Assembly (NCBI RefSeq): GCF_949628265.1
Contig: NC_088789.1
Coordinates: 11,214,886-11,278,885, forward strand
DNA length: 64,000 bases
Direction: 5' to 3'
From: Cloeon dipterum
Taxonomy: Eukaryota > Arthropoda > Insecta > Ephemeroptera > Baetidae
The position numbers and the translations under genes were made by a program. Below the pieces are notes generated by a model that was not told where the DNA came from, did no database searches, and saw only the letters and a program-made list of their open reading frames with translations. Within the stretch, counting starts at the first letter, position 1; the number at the start of each line of letters is the position of its first letter. Of this stretch, positions 1 to 13,500 are shown piece after piece.

Positions 1-1594
1 TTCGTCCCTCGTACACACAACTAGATCTCTGCACTATTGTACATGTATATATTTTCAAATGTACAAAAAACTGGGTGTTTTATTAACTAAAAAATGGCAC
101 TCACTGTATAAATACATGCACCACCATTCTCAATGTTTGTCGTTGTTTGATAAATGTTTAGATGCTTCCAGGATTGGATGGTTGTCAATGTCAATTTACC
201 GCCTGCTTAACCGTTCATTAATATAAATATGTTTTGTTTATTTGTATGTTTAAAAGATAAATTCAGCCGTGTATTGAAGCATTTGAAATCGTGTGACCAT
301 GTCATAGATTCACCCCTCAATACAGAGTAACTTACACTATTAAATTTGAGTTTGAAAAGTAACGCGTCAATTTAAAATTTTTATATAGATATAACATTCT
401 TTGGATGTAAAAAAGTGTGAGGCGCTCTGAATATTATTATGTGTTAGTTAATGAGAGCATTTTGTGTACACACATAGTCAAAAATTTAGTGGCACGATTT
501 AAACTGCGCATTTGAGTGTTATTTTTACCCCCGCCGCTCAGCAACATTTCCGCATAGCTGCTTGTGTGTGCAGCATTTATTTTTATATATTTCATCCTCT
601 TCAATATCTGTACTTATACCTCCCTTTTGAAGGTTTCTGCCAGAGTTGCAAAATAGCGGTAAACTTATTTTCTGCTTTGAATAAATCCGCACTCTGGCTT
701 TGCTAAAGAGAAAAAATAAACTAAATGCCCGATCCAGATTATTCGCAGTAAACACACAAGTCAACAAACACGAGAGGGTTAGCCAATGAATTAAGTATGC
801 GAAAAAGCGCTTAATAATTTGGTTGAAGTGGGGAAAATTGCAGAGCTCAGTGTAGCATCCGTCTGCGAAAAGAATTAGAGGCAAAATGTGTTGCCGCGAC
901 ACAATGCATAATTCGTGGCACGCTAATTAAAGTTGTAAAATTTAGATGAGGATGTTCATGGCAAACTAGAACCAACTTGCGCTTTCACCTTCGAAGTTTG
1001 TGTTTGTTAGAGTAGTTAGTAGTGGAACGCGCGCGCTGCTGACACGGGCCTGTTCAGTTTAATATTCTAAATAAAATTAGCTCACATCAACGTACTAGTG
1101 CAGCATATATAATAATAAAAACAATCATTTTTAAAACAATAGTGGCGTTGGAATACATTATTTATGTGCACGTCCCAGTTAAAAATAAATTATTCAAATT
1201 TGTATGGTTGGCACAGTTTAAATGCTTAAATTTATGCTTAAGAAAGCAAAGTTTTATTCCAGCCACTGTATTTCAACCATATTTTCAAGTCCTGTTAATG
1301 ACTCAACGTTTGGGTTCTAAAATGACATCTGAAATATTTATAAATTGAAAGTCATTTTTACATGAAAAATTTCAAACCGCGTGGTTAATGGTTTTGCACT
1401 CGCGCAATTAGAAACTGTCCAGTCTAGTTCTCACTTTTGTGTCAGCATCTAAATTTTAGACAAGTTTTGCCTCTAATGAAATCCCAATAACCCAACAACA
1501 GATAAAAGAAAGTGCATTTCAAGGAGCATTGTATGCTTCTTGAATTTGCGCCGGCCGATGCTTCTCGATATGGCAACTTGAAATGTGATTGCAG
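1..1594 (+). other. Intron of eag (5' part cut by window edge)
   Basis: AT-rich sequence with no convincing coding exon on either strand. It ends in an acceptor (gattgcag) just before the 1595 exon, so it is read as intron of the eag gene. The earlier exons that would encode the start of the PAS domain are not seen here and must lie upstream. Confidence 0.75.
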
Positions 1595-4500
1595 AGACAC
1601 CACTATGGCTACTCCTGCAAATCGCGCCGATCAAGAACGAGCGCGACCTGGTGGTGTTGTTCCTGCTCACCTTCAGGGACATCACGGCGCTCAAGCAGCC
1701 AATCGAGCAGGACGAAAACAAAGGAGGTGCGTATCATTTCAAATTTAGGAGTCAAACCATCGCACACCGTTCCCAAAAAAGCTATCTGCATTATTTAAAA
1801 TTGTTTCTCGCTACAGGAATTGCTTAACTTTGTTTAGGTCTTTCTATAATTTTTCTTCATTTTGACATAAAATCTTATAGGGGAAACAAAAAATATTTTC
1901 TACTAATTTTAGATCGATTTCGGAGTAATATAATTAAGCCTTTAGCTTCTATTGGTCAAAAACAATATTTTTTTAAAAAAATAGAAACCATAGAAACCTA
2001 AATCATTGTGTTAGCGTTATCTGCAGCTTTGAGAATACTATGGGGCTCCTTGTCCACCCCCCTCCCATATAGTTAAAGTGAACGCTGTTCCTTTTGCTAA
2101 ATCAAGTTGTTTCAGCAATGGGGTTGAGCAAATTCGCGAAGCTGGCCAGGTCAGTCACCAGAAGCCGGTCGGTGCTTGTGTCACAGTTTTCCTCGCACTT
2201 GCCCACACTCAAGGACACGGGAAAGCAGTCCAACCTGGCACATGTGAGTCGTTCATTATTCCTTATTAGGTTTGATTTTGACCTATTGACCAAGCAGAAA
2301 ATTCCATTTAAAAAATATGCCATGCCTAAATTGCTAAAAGTCGCGACTTGTGCAGATGATGAGCCTGAGCGCCGACATACTGCCCCAATACCGGCAGGAG
2401 GCGCCGAAGACGCCGCCGCACATCCTGCTGCACTACTGCGCTTTCAAGGCTATCTGGGACTGGGTTATTTTGTGCCTGACTTTCTACACGGCCATCATGG
2501 TACCGTATAATGTGGCCTTCAAAAACAAGACCTCCGAGGACGTGTCGCTGCTGGTGGTGGACTCAATAGTGGATGTGATATTCTTTATTGATATTGTGCT
2601 CAACTTTCACACGACTTTCGTGGGCCCGGGGGGCGAGGTGGTCTCCGACCCCCGGGTCATTCGCATGAACTACCTAAAATCGTGGTTTGTCATCGACCTT
2701 CTCTCCTGTCTGCCTTACGACGTTTTCAACGCCTTTGACCATGACGAGGATGTAAGTAATTGTTCAACCTCCGGCGACTACGATGACAATGTAAGTAAAT
2801 TCTGCCTTCCACTTTTCGGCCACGACAACTTATTTATATTTCCTAATAGTTAACTGCAAATACTCGTAAATTGTACTCTGTTTTGTTTCATAATATAACT
2901 GGTCATTATGCCGCCTCCACTAATGTAATTGTCACTTCTACGTTTTTATTTTCGTTTTTCTCTGTCTGATTTTTAATCTTCGAACAAACCACCTGGTGAA
3001 ATTGGAGCTTTTCAGAAACTGGCAAAAACGCTACATTGTCGATGAAAGACATTCTGATAACTTAATGCTTTACCTTTTCCAAATTAAATTTTATGCCAAC
3101 CCTATCTCCTCGTAAAACGATTTTTTTTAGACAATGCATGTGTGCGAAACCATTACCTCAAATTCATTTCAATTCCATTTCAAACAATCAACACAGTTGA
3201 TACACTAGACCTCCCAAAGTGTTTTCTCACTCAATTCCTTACAGCAAGATTCTCAAAGTTTCCGGGAACTAGATTTCAATGGAATACCATACAAATCCAA
3301 AGTTGTATTTTTGTTTCACATGCACTCAGTTATTTTTTGAGACAAGTTTTTTCCATTCGCAACGATTCAGCCACCTCCTTCCTTTACTGGTTGGTTTAGA
3401 TACAGAAAGTTGCTAGCAACAGCCTTGCTATATCATGAGTTTTTAAACGCACGATGTGGTGTTTGGTATCATAGTTGAAAACAACGCTCGATCACCATGT
3501 GCGGGTCAGCGCACACGCGCATAACTTAACTGTTAAATACGATCATAAAACCGCCACCTATAGAAGAGTACTTGAGTCCCTTTTCCCACATTTTCCTCAA
3601 AAGCTCGCACGGTATTGATTTTAGGTATTTAGACAGCCACTTTCCGAGTAGCTAACCGATTGATAGAGGTGCGAAATATTACCCTGTAGCATATAATTAA
3701 GCTCCATTTCGTTTCGCTCACCAACCCTTTATTTAAAACTGCCATAGCCGCCGCGTGTATTTTGAACTAATTTTAACTATGTAGCTGCAGCACTTTGTAT
3801 TTTGCTAGTGATAAGCATAGAGTCAATTAGATTTGACTCGTTTCAAGATCAAGGAAAAATAAGATAAAAATGGTTTGTCTTAATATTTTGACTGGACCTA
3901 TTTCTCTAAAGAGCTAATAGGAAATCTTTTAGCTAGTTATACTTTAAAACATTTCTCAATCGGTCTCGGCAGAAATAAGTATTCAGACCGACATACCAAC
4001 TTTAGGGTTTAATTCTGTTTCCACGTCTCGTCATTAAAACTGCTCGGTTGTGAGCACATGAGCAGCTCGTTCAAACAAATTGAGCTGCGCTTTCCATATT
4101 TGTGACGCAAGAACAATCGTGACTTGATTTGATTGAGGGGCTGCATCAAGCGGTGATTTTCGAGTGGATTATTCGCCAATCAGCCTGTACACTCAATATT
4201 TGGGTCGCGCGTTGTAATTTTAACCGCATGCTGTACATAAAAGCGGAGCCCTTGCAGCGGCTGCGTCGGACTCTAGAATATGTGTTTTTGAGGATGGTGT
4301 ATGCACGAAAGGTAAGTTTTTGTCTCTCCAAACTTAACTAAACCAGCGTTAAACGATCAAGTTGGCATGTAAAGCAAGATAAATCAAGGAGATTAAAAAA
4401 TGAGTTTCGCAAAGTGGAACACTCAGCCCTTTTCCTCTTATGTGTTCTAAAACTACTGTGTCATCCTAATTTCATTTTAAACAGAGCAAACCGCTTCTAC

Positions 4501-7500
4501 TACTTTCGGTTAATTTAAATGAACTGACTACTGGAGTTTCTTAGAACGTCCCACTTCACTCTGGTTTAGTTCTAGGCAGAGAAATACTTCGCAAAGCATA
4601 TGTTCGGGAACTACGCCAATTTGCTATGCTAACTTTAGGGAATCTTTATTTCCTTTTTCGTTTTTCAATTTGAAGTGACAAAAAAGTTGACAAGTCGTGA
4701 GTGCCGATTTTGTTTTAAATCATAAAAATGGCAACAAATTTACCTACATTGTTGTTTAGGTCGCCAGGGTCTACGATAAAACTACCAAAACTATTTCTAC
4801 TCAAAACATAAATTTCTTTAAAAAATAATATGCAACCGTGCAAATCCCTGGCAAGTCGCAAAATATAAGTAGAAATTCAAATTTACTTAATTTTGCGTAC
4901 TGTCTTAAATGAATTAACTGCGAAATGCCTGCTTGTACATATTACTAAAACTCGAAGAGATTGATGCTAGTGCCGCGGTGGCTTGGCTCTATTGTTACTC
5001 TTAGATTAGCATGCTAAGACTGACTGATTGGCATGATTTTATATTATGTAAGTGCTATGCCTCTCTTTCCCCTAACTGGTTCGGCTTTATGCATTTTTGA
5101 TCTCTTCGCATACCATTCATTTCACTGTCTCTTTTCGATTTGGACTGTTTGTGCATGATGAACTCTTAGCTCCATGAACACTTCTTTCTCGCTTCCTTTT
5201 TTCTACGATACGTTTTTTATACAATTCATCGCCTCTGTTTCCTCGATTGATTCCTTTCTCTTACTGATTCTATCAAGATCGATCAATTTCCCCTTGAGGA
5301 TTGGCATATTATTACAGCGGTATTTTCGAGCCCGTGGCGTTGCAGAAGGCTGATTGAATGAGCTCTGCTACGTCACGGCCCGTTAAATATCAATCACTTT
5401 TCAGTCCTTATAATTAATTTTTTTTAGCTTTTTCAAATTAAAAGTTTGTTCGATTTTGCCTTTTATTATAATAATAGATATAAGGGCAGTACGATTTAAT
5501 CGCAAGTTCAATGTTTCAGAGAGACCTACTAATCTAAATAGCAATTTCAAATTGTCATGAGAAAAGTAATTTTCAACAAGGTTTTAGCGTCGTATTCCGC
5601 ATTTGACTAACAGGCTTTGCTAAAGCGATGGCCGGTACCGCGAATTTCCTGGTGTGCTGGCGGATTCCTTAGCGGAATCCGCCGCCCTGAACGAAATTCG
5701 TCGTTCCGACCATCTGTAACAGTCGAAGTTCGGATAAAGTCTAATGATATCGCACAAAACATTTGAGTTATTCTCTTTATCTCTCTTAATCTTGATTGTT
5801 TCGCGACAACATTCTCACCCCATCCCTCGCCTCTGATCCTAACTTTTTACGAAGGCGATTTTGCACAGCAACAAAGCCAGCCGGCGCCCGAAATCGGCGC
5901 CGACCGAGTTGTTTGCGATGCTCGTCTATTCTTTTGGAACTTATTTATACCATTTCCCCTCCTAACTCTAACTAAGCCTGCATTATCGGGCCCTTGTTTC
6001 GAGGTGTAGCTGAGACAGATTGTGTTTGCAGTGCCTGCGTAAGCACCACGACACACACATACACCATTTGGTTCATTTTGAAGTCTCTATATGAAAGTAG
6101 ATTTCTTACATGATCGGTAAAGTCAATCGCACTCACACATACTCTCGTACCATAGAGATTGGCTCACTTTTCGTGTTAGTAAATTAAATATCTGGCGTCG
6201 TTCCGTCAACGTATTAAAATATCTAAATTACTAAAATAAGAACAACTACTGCATCTTATTTTGTTACTAATCGCGTCTTGCCCTTTATGACTCGCATTAT
6301 TTCCACTCTCCTCGGATAAGTGTTATTCACTTGTATTATGTGTGGGTGTTTCTGTTTTATATTATATACTCTACGTAATCAACCTTTTTACCCACCCTGG
6401 CCGATTTAAATTAAGTTCGAAACCAACGGAATAAATGTGTTGCTCTTTTCAATGTTGCCTGCTGAATGTTTTATTTTATTTTGAAAATATTATATACTAT
6501 CAGCAATCAGAACTATTGATTTAGCCTTTATACATATTACTGTACCAACAACCTTCAGTATTATTCAAGTAATTAATGTTATTGATGTTGGTTTGGTACT
6601 CTTAAAACCTCACACATATTTTGGCGTTACACCTCGGGAGATGTGGTTCAATGGTGTAAGGCGGAGTTTAGTCACAAATAATAACTAGAAAATATGATAA
6701 AATGTATTTTAACCGTTTATCCAATGATAAATAAATAAATTGACTCTTTTAAAACTAAATACTAATTCTGGACTAAATAAACAAAGCACAGTTTAATCAA
6801 ATCCACAAATTAATAAATTTTAAACTCTATAACATTAATGCTATAATAAATTCTTTTCAAGGTCATTCAACGTTCTGCTTCATTTTAAGTTTTGTTACTT
6901 CGTTTTCCTGTGCTTCGTCCATACAAGTGAAACACTATGCGCAATGCGTTCAAAAAGCAGCGTTGTCTTCTTCCCGACTCACCTTGGCAAGACAAAATCG
7001 ATATTCCAGGCGAACGAGTCCGTATAATAGTCTGAGTGTGTTTATTCCCTGGCCAAACGGCCTCTCCTCCTCTCCCGCTCGCGTTTAGTCTTTTCTCGGA
7101 TCAGGATTCCTTTTGATGTGACTAAACTCTAAATTATTCCTCCACCTCCTCACTGTTAGAATAACTTAAATGTTTTGCTCGCGCTAATGAAACGGAATGC
7201 GTTTAATGTATCAAATATATTTAACTTTCCTGCATTTTGCAAATATAAAAAAAACACACACGAGTGTTTATTTTTCGAATCGCAATGACTGCTCCGGTCA
7301 TTTGGCTTGTTTTAACTAAGCGAGTCATGCCAAAAATCGGAGCAGTCTGCCGATTGAAGACAAAATGTATGCATATTAAGACCCCAATTTGTCAAGCTAC
7401 TGTTGTGCATACGAGAAACAACCACACGGTGTTCGCATCGACTGTTTCAGGGAATTGGAAGCCTTTTCAGTGCGTTGAAAGTGGTTCGACTCTTACGACT

Positions 7501-10500
7501 GGGACGAGTCGTAAGAAAGCTGGACCGATATCTCGAATACGGCGCTGCCATGTTGATATTGCTATTATGTTTTTACATGCTGGTTGCACACTGGCTAGCG
7601 TGCATCTGGTACTCAATAGGGCGGTCGGACGCCGATAACGGTATACAATACAGCTGGCTATGGAAGCTGGCTAACGTCACACAGAGCCCCTACTCGTACA
7701 TCTGGTCCAACGATTCAAATGCTCCAGAGCTGGTCAATGGGCCGACGCGCAAGACCATGTACGTGACGGCCCTCTACTTCACTATGACCTGCATGACCAG
7801 TGTCGGCTTCGGCAACGTAGCCGCCGAAACCGATAACGAGAAAATCTTCACCATCTGTATGATGATCATCGCTGGTAAGAACCGAATTTTTATTCTGTCT
7901 GCTATATATTAGAAATCTCTATGACAACTCTACTGAACATTTTTCGAATAAATTCAAACTGTAAAAGAATTATCGATGCTCTAGTGCTGTTTTTAGAGAA
8001 ATTAATTTATCTAGTTGCAGAACATCTTCAAAATTTATTTTGTGACAACCGATATGTAAATTGTGGTTTTTTGCTAATGATTAACGCTGAGATCCTCCTG
8101 TTTAGCCTTACTCTACGCCACAATCTTCGGTCACGTGACCACCATCATTCAGCAAATGACATCAGCCACTGCCAAGTACCACGATATGTTGAACAACGTG
8201 CGCGAGTTCATGAAGCTGCACGAGGTGCCGAAGGCGCTATCAGAACGGGTTATGGACTACGTCGTCTCCACGTGGGCCATGACCAAGGGCTTGGACACGG
8301 ATAAGGTAAATCAGGTCGGTCAAATTTGGGGCGCTCCTCCGGCTCCGATTCTACCTCCCCGACTAAAGATCACCTATTTTTGGTCTCACTCTTTCTCGGA
8401 CAAGATTCTCTTTCTTACTTGCCTTCCTGTCGACCCTTCCCGTCTTTCACAGCCACACACTATCCCGGAACAAAATAAAAACATGATACAGACACCATAT
8501 ATGTCACGAACAGCTTCCTGGAAAATCACTGGCAAACGCAAAAGTTGAGACGATTGTTGTTGCTAGCGCTGTTCTTCCTTGATACATCCATTGCAACTCG
8601 AATACATTTTAGACCCGGCCCATAGATATATTATTTCACCACTTTTAAAACAAATTATACTATATATGTCTGTTGTGTGACACGTTATTCGTGTTGGAGA
8701 TTCCAAACAATCATCCAGCGCTGCTGTTTTGCATGTTTTGGGAGGTTGAGACGTGTTGCTCGATTTGTGTGCTACACATTTCAGGCCCGAAGCTTCAAGG
8801 CGAATGGCAGCCTTAGCGGGGACGGTGGCGGAAATGTGCCTGAGATGCTTGAGTCGACGGAATTGACGGAGGTAGCTGGAAAATTATTCTACTAACGAAT
8901 CCTTGATTTGTATTTTGATTGCCTACTCTCAGATTTTATTTCAGTGTTTGCTATATATCTGAATCTCCTATTTACTTATTTATATACCAAACCTATTTTA
9001 TCGTTATATCACATGTTTCTTTAATCTAGTGTGACTTAAAAAACTAGAAATTTTACCGCAGACACCTCTCGACAATAGACTGCAAATTATATTATTCCAT
9101 AAGAGGCGGTTGGCGGTACAATCGATTTGCGCTTCGCCACGTCTCTCCTTTTCAGTAGTTTTGAAATTTGCGATTTCCATAGAAATGCTAAGCGCCTATT
9201 TTCATTTTTGCTCGATTGTAACATAAGCAATCAAAATCCAGTAGGCATGTGACGTTCTAGTCCGGCAATCACACGCTAATAGACTGGCAAATTGTTATAT
9301 TATTCCAATGACTCACCTGCCTCCGTCACTTCCGTAAATACAATTCCATACATACTTTTTATTTTGACTTGTTTTGCCAAACACGGCTTACCAAAACTTG
9401 TTTGTTCGTGACGACCAGCTCAGTTTTTTTGTACAAAATTTTATAGTCAATAAACATAAAAGTCTTGCTGCAGTGACCAACTTGTATAAATTTTGCAGAA
9501 ATTTGCAGCATCCGAAACACGCCACGCATATCACTATACGACACCCACGCAACAGAACACATTATAATGCTGTTAAATACACACCAAATCCCTGCATGCA
9601 TCTGCATTTGTATCCCCCATTGCAATGGATGTTGAACTCTTGTGACATACATGATATACAACTGTCCCTTTGAACGGCAACTCTAGAAAGTAGAACGAAG
9701 CGATCATTGGGAATTTAAAATTCACTTGCTGTTGAGGTCGTTTTGTTCGAGTTGAAATTTCCAATGGTTGAAGATCGGATGCATGACCTCGAACGTATTA
9801 TCCCCTCTCAGAAAATTCTCCCATTTGCAAATACATGCACACACTCCCCTAAGCATGTTCCTGGCAAAGTGACACCCTGATAGTTGTAGCAAATCTTGCA
9901 TTTGTGCTTCTCTCTGTGTTTCAATAAATAACTGTTCCCTACGTAATATGTGTGTGTTTGTAAACGAAATTTACGTGTACACTCGGAAGATGCCTTCATG
10001 TGACTATCTTAAACCATTGCTGCTTTTCGTATCAACCTATGACCTAAGATTTTTTTAAAAAAGGTCTAGACTCAAAAAGGTGGTCTTTTGGGGAAGTGAA
10101 AGCACTCTCGGTCCGAAAAATCGGTTCAAACTTAGTACAACGGACCGCACGAGTGGTGGAGTCGGTGTGTTAGAAAACAAAGAACAGGCTCGTTGTGTGC
10201 GCCTTAGCCATCTAATTAAAAGTATAAATAGCCTCTGGCTAATTTGGTTTGATGGATGCGAAAGAGAGAGTGCCGCGTGGTTATTAATCGGAGCTCATTT
10301 ATCCATCCATCTATCTGTGCGCATTTTGCTTTCCATTTAACTAATTCGGGGCGAGCGCTGGCCGATGCAGAGCGCAAGAACGGAACGAGTGATTTATTGC
10401 TAGCCCATCTCATGCACTCTCAGCATGATTTGCATGAGACTCGAGAGTTCTCCGCTAATTAACTGACCGAGGCACAGATACTCTCTTTATCACTCTCGCT

Positions 10501-13500
10501 CCCTTTTCTCTGCTCTTCCTAATTTAATGCATATTCGATCACTTCCTCTCGCCGCAATGACTCTGCCTCTCTGATTGGATTTCATTGTTGTCTGTTATTG
10601 CCTCGTCGCTGCCCAGGTGCTCAACTACTGTCCCAAAGACATGAAGGCCGACATCTGCGTGCACTTGAATCGCAAAGTGTTCAACGAGCACCCCGCCTTC
10701 AGGCTGGCCAGCGACGGCTGCCTGCGGGCCCTCGCCATGCACTTTTCCATGAGCCACTCAGCGCCTGGTGATCTTTTGTATCACACGGGCGAGAGCATAG
10801 ACAGCCTCTGTTTCATCGTCACCGGCTCCCTCGAGGTCATCCAGGATGATGAAGTTGTTGCCATCCTCGGTATGTATTTCAGCGCGCCTGCGGTCACAAC
10901 GGATTATGCAACCTGCTCGCCGCAACTGTCGGCAATGGTTGCATAACTCGAATTTAGGCCTTGAGTAATGATTGTCCGACATTCCTCTTCTCTTTTTCCT
11001 CTCTCTAGTTTGTTTGCACAGGGTTGTTGTGTAAAAAACCTAGCAGTGCGAATATACTCCACAATCGAGGTTTAAAATTTCATTTTATCTCACAATCCAG
11101 ATTTTACTATTTAATTTGTTTTGTTCGATCCTCTAGCCGTATATTCTAAAAAAGTGAACTTGCTGAGTTAGAACATAAATTAAGTTAAGAGGTATTTTCA
11201 GCTAAATACGGCTTCAATTAATTATCAAACCAAATTTGCTAAAATTATGAAAAAAATCATGAATCTTAGGAAAGGGTGACGTATTCGGCGACGCATTCTG
11301 GAAGGATGGCGGGGTTGGCCAGTCTGCCGCGAATGTTCGCGCTCTTACTTACTGTGATCTCCACACAATCAAACGAGACAAACTGCTAGAGGTGCTAGAC
11401 TTCTATCAAGCGTTTGCCAACTCATTTGCCCGCAACCTTCTTTTGACCTACAATCTAAGGCATCGGGTGAGGAACTGAATTCCATTATAAATTTTTACTG
11501 CCAAACAGATAATTTATTTCTAGTGGCACACTGTGCAAATCTTTTTCCGTTAAATCAATTTGTATGTCTCGTCCTATTTCAGCTGATCTTCCGCAAAGTA
11601 GCCGACGTGCGGCGAGAAAGGGAGCTCGCCGAGCGCCGGAAAAACGAGCCCCAGCTGGACCACAACCAGGACCACTTAGTACGTAAAATTTTCTCCAAGT
11701 TCCGCCGTGGCACGGCCGGCGCCAGCACGGCGGGCAGCAACCACGCGGGGACCATGACCCCGGTGGCCACCCCCGACGTCGAGAGGGGAGGCGGGGGTGG
11801 TGCCAGCGACTCGGAAAGCGCGTGCAGCACGCGGCTCGGCTCGGCCCAGGAGGAGCAGTGCCTCGTGGTGGCGACGACCACATCGGTGGCGCCCGCGGCG
11901 CCGTCGCGGGCCGCCACCCGCTGGGGCCGGCTGCTGGGCAGCGCCAGCAGCGGAGCCGAATCCTCCGACAAGGAGGGCCGCGCCCCCAGTGCCAAGGAGC
12001 GGCCGGCGCCCACGCCGCCCACCGGCGGATCCGGCAACAAGGTGTTTCCTAAGCAGACGACGCCGCCGCAGCGAGCCACCACCTCTGCCGCACGACAGGA
12101 CACGATCGACGAGATTGTCGAGGTGAAAAAAACGCTATTAATGGGTTATTACTCCAATTGGACTGAGACGGAATTAAAAGAAAAGGAATATTTAAAATAT
12201 CAAACTAAAAAAGTGCTTTTTATGATAAATTTAATTTTATGTCTTTTTTATCGTGTGTAAATTTTGAAAGCCTGGTTGGCAAGTGGCATGATTTTGATAA
12301 AAAAAAATAATTGTACGTGTAAAATACTTGAAGTAAATAAATGCTTCGGTCTCCTATTTAATTCAAACAATAGCACTGCGTTGTTTTATCTTTCGAAAGG
12401 AAATAAAACGTAGCCTTTTGCGCCTTACCTATATGATTTAAACTGTCAAACCCAACATAATTTTCCTTTTGGGCTAAAACTGAGTTTACCAGACCATGCC
12501 CTTTTGCAGTAAAGAAGCATTGCCCTTAACAATACATTTTAATTTAGAAAAATATCTTTAATGAAATTTTAAATTAAAATTCTTTTGAATGTGCTTTTAA
12601 ACGTTATATTTCCAGGGATCTTTACAGTTTTCTTCTATTTTTATACATCCAAAATATATAAGCATAATTTGAGCATCTCACATATTGATGCAGGTGGAAG
12701 AGCGTCGAGCAGCGGCGCGAAGCGCCCTGCGCAAGGCCGAGAGCAACGACAGTGGCATTCTGCGGTCCAGCGAACAGAAGCTCTCGGAGGCGTCAACAAC
12801 GACAGCCAGCTTTGCGCCCAGCGCCGTCGCTGCGGCACCAACAACTGTCGTGGCCCCAATCGTGGCACCGCTTCCCGCTCCTGAGCTCCAACTTCTTTTG
12901 ACTTCCATAGCTGAATTTAAGGTTCGCGTGATTTGGAGCCTTTAAAATTTTCGTTGTTGGTAGTTGGTTTAGAGCTTTGCAACGCTCCAGTTAAAAAAGG
13001 AAAGTGCATAATATTATAATATTCAAATAAGCATTCACTGGACTGTTCTCATTTCTTTTGACTTCAACTAATTGGAGACAAACACAGGAATAACATTTAT
13101 GGAAACTTTTATTGGTGCCATACTGGGTCATTATTTTATTCAATAAAATTTTATTCAGTTAAAAGCTATATTATTACAGCCAATTCAATGCTAAATTTGT
13201 TTGCTAACACTTGGTATTAGAAAATTTTAACTTTCAGAATTTACAAACTATAAAAAATAGCGAAACCGGTTAATTTATGCTTTGTTTCTTCAACCAGTCA
13301 TTTTTGCTACAGTACAAAAGAACAGTAGGATTTAATTTTACATAGAACAGATCTTAAAAATTAAGTTCCCAAACTATAACAATTATGGTTTGTTAATATT
13401 TGGTGCTGCGTTACATGTCAAATTCTTTTACATTTCTCGCTTTTGAAAAAAAAACAATCGCTTTTGCTTCCTTGGTCTGTATTTGACCTCAAATTTAATC

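Noticed and set aside
11485-12103. Long minus-strand open frames opposite the eag C-terminal exon
   Set aside because: They arise from GC-rich Ser/Ala/Gly codons on the plus strand; the plus frame continues Eag across conserved splice sites.
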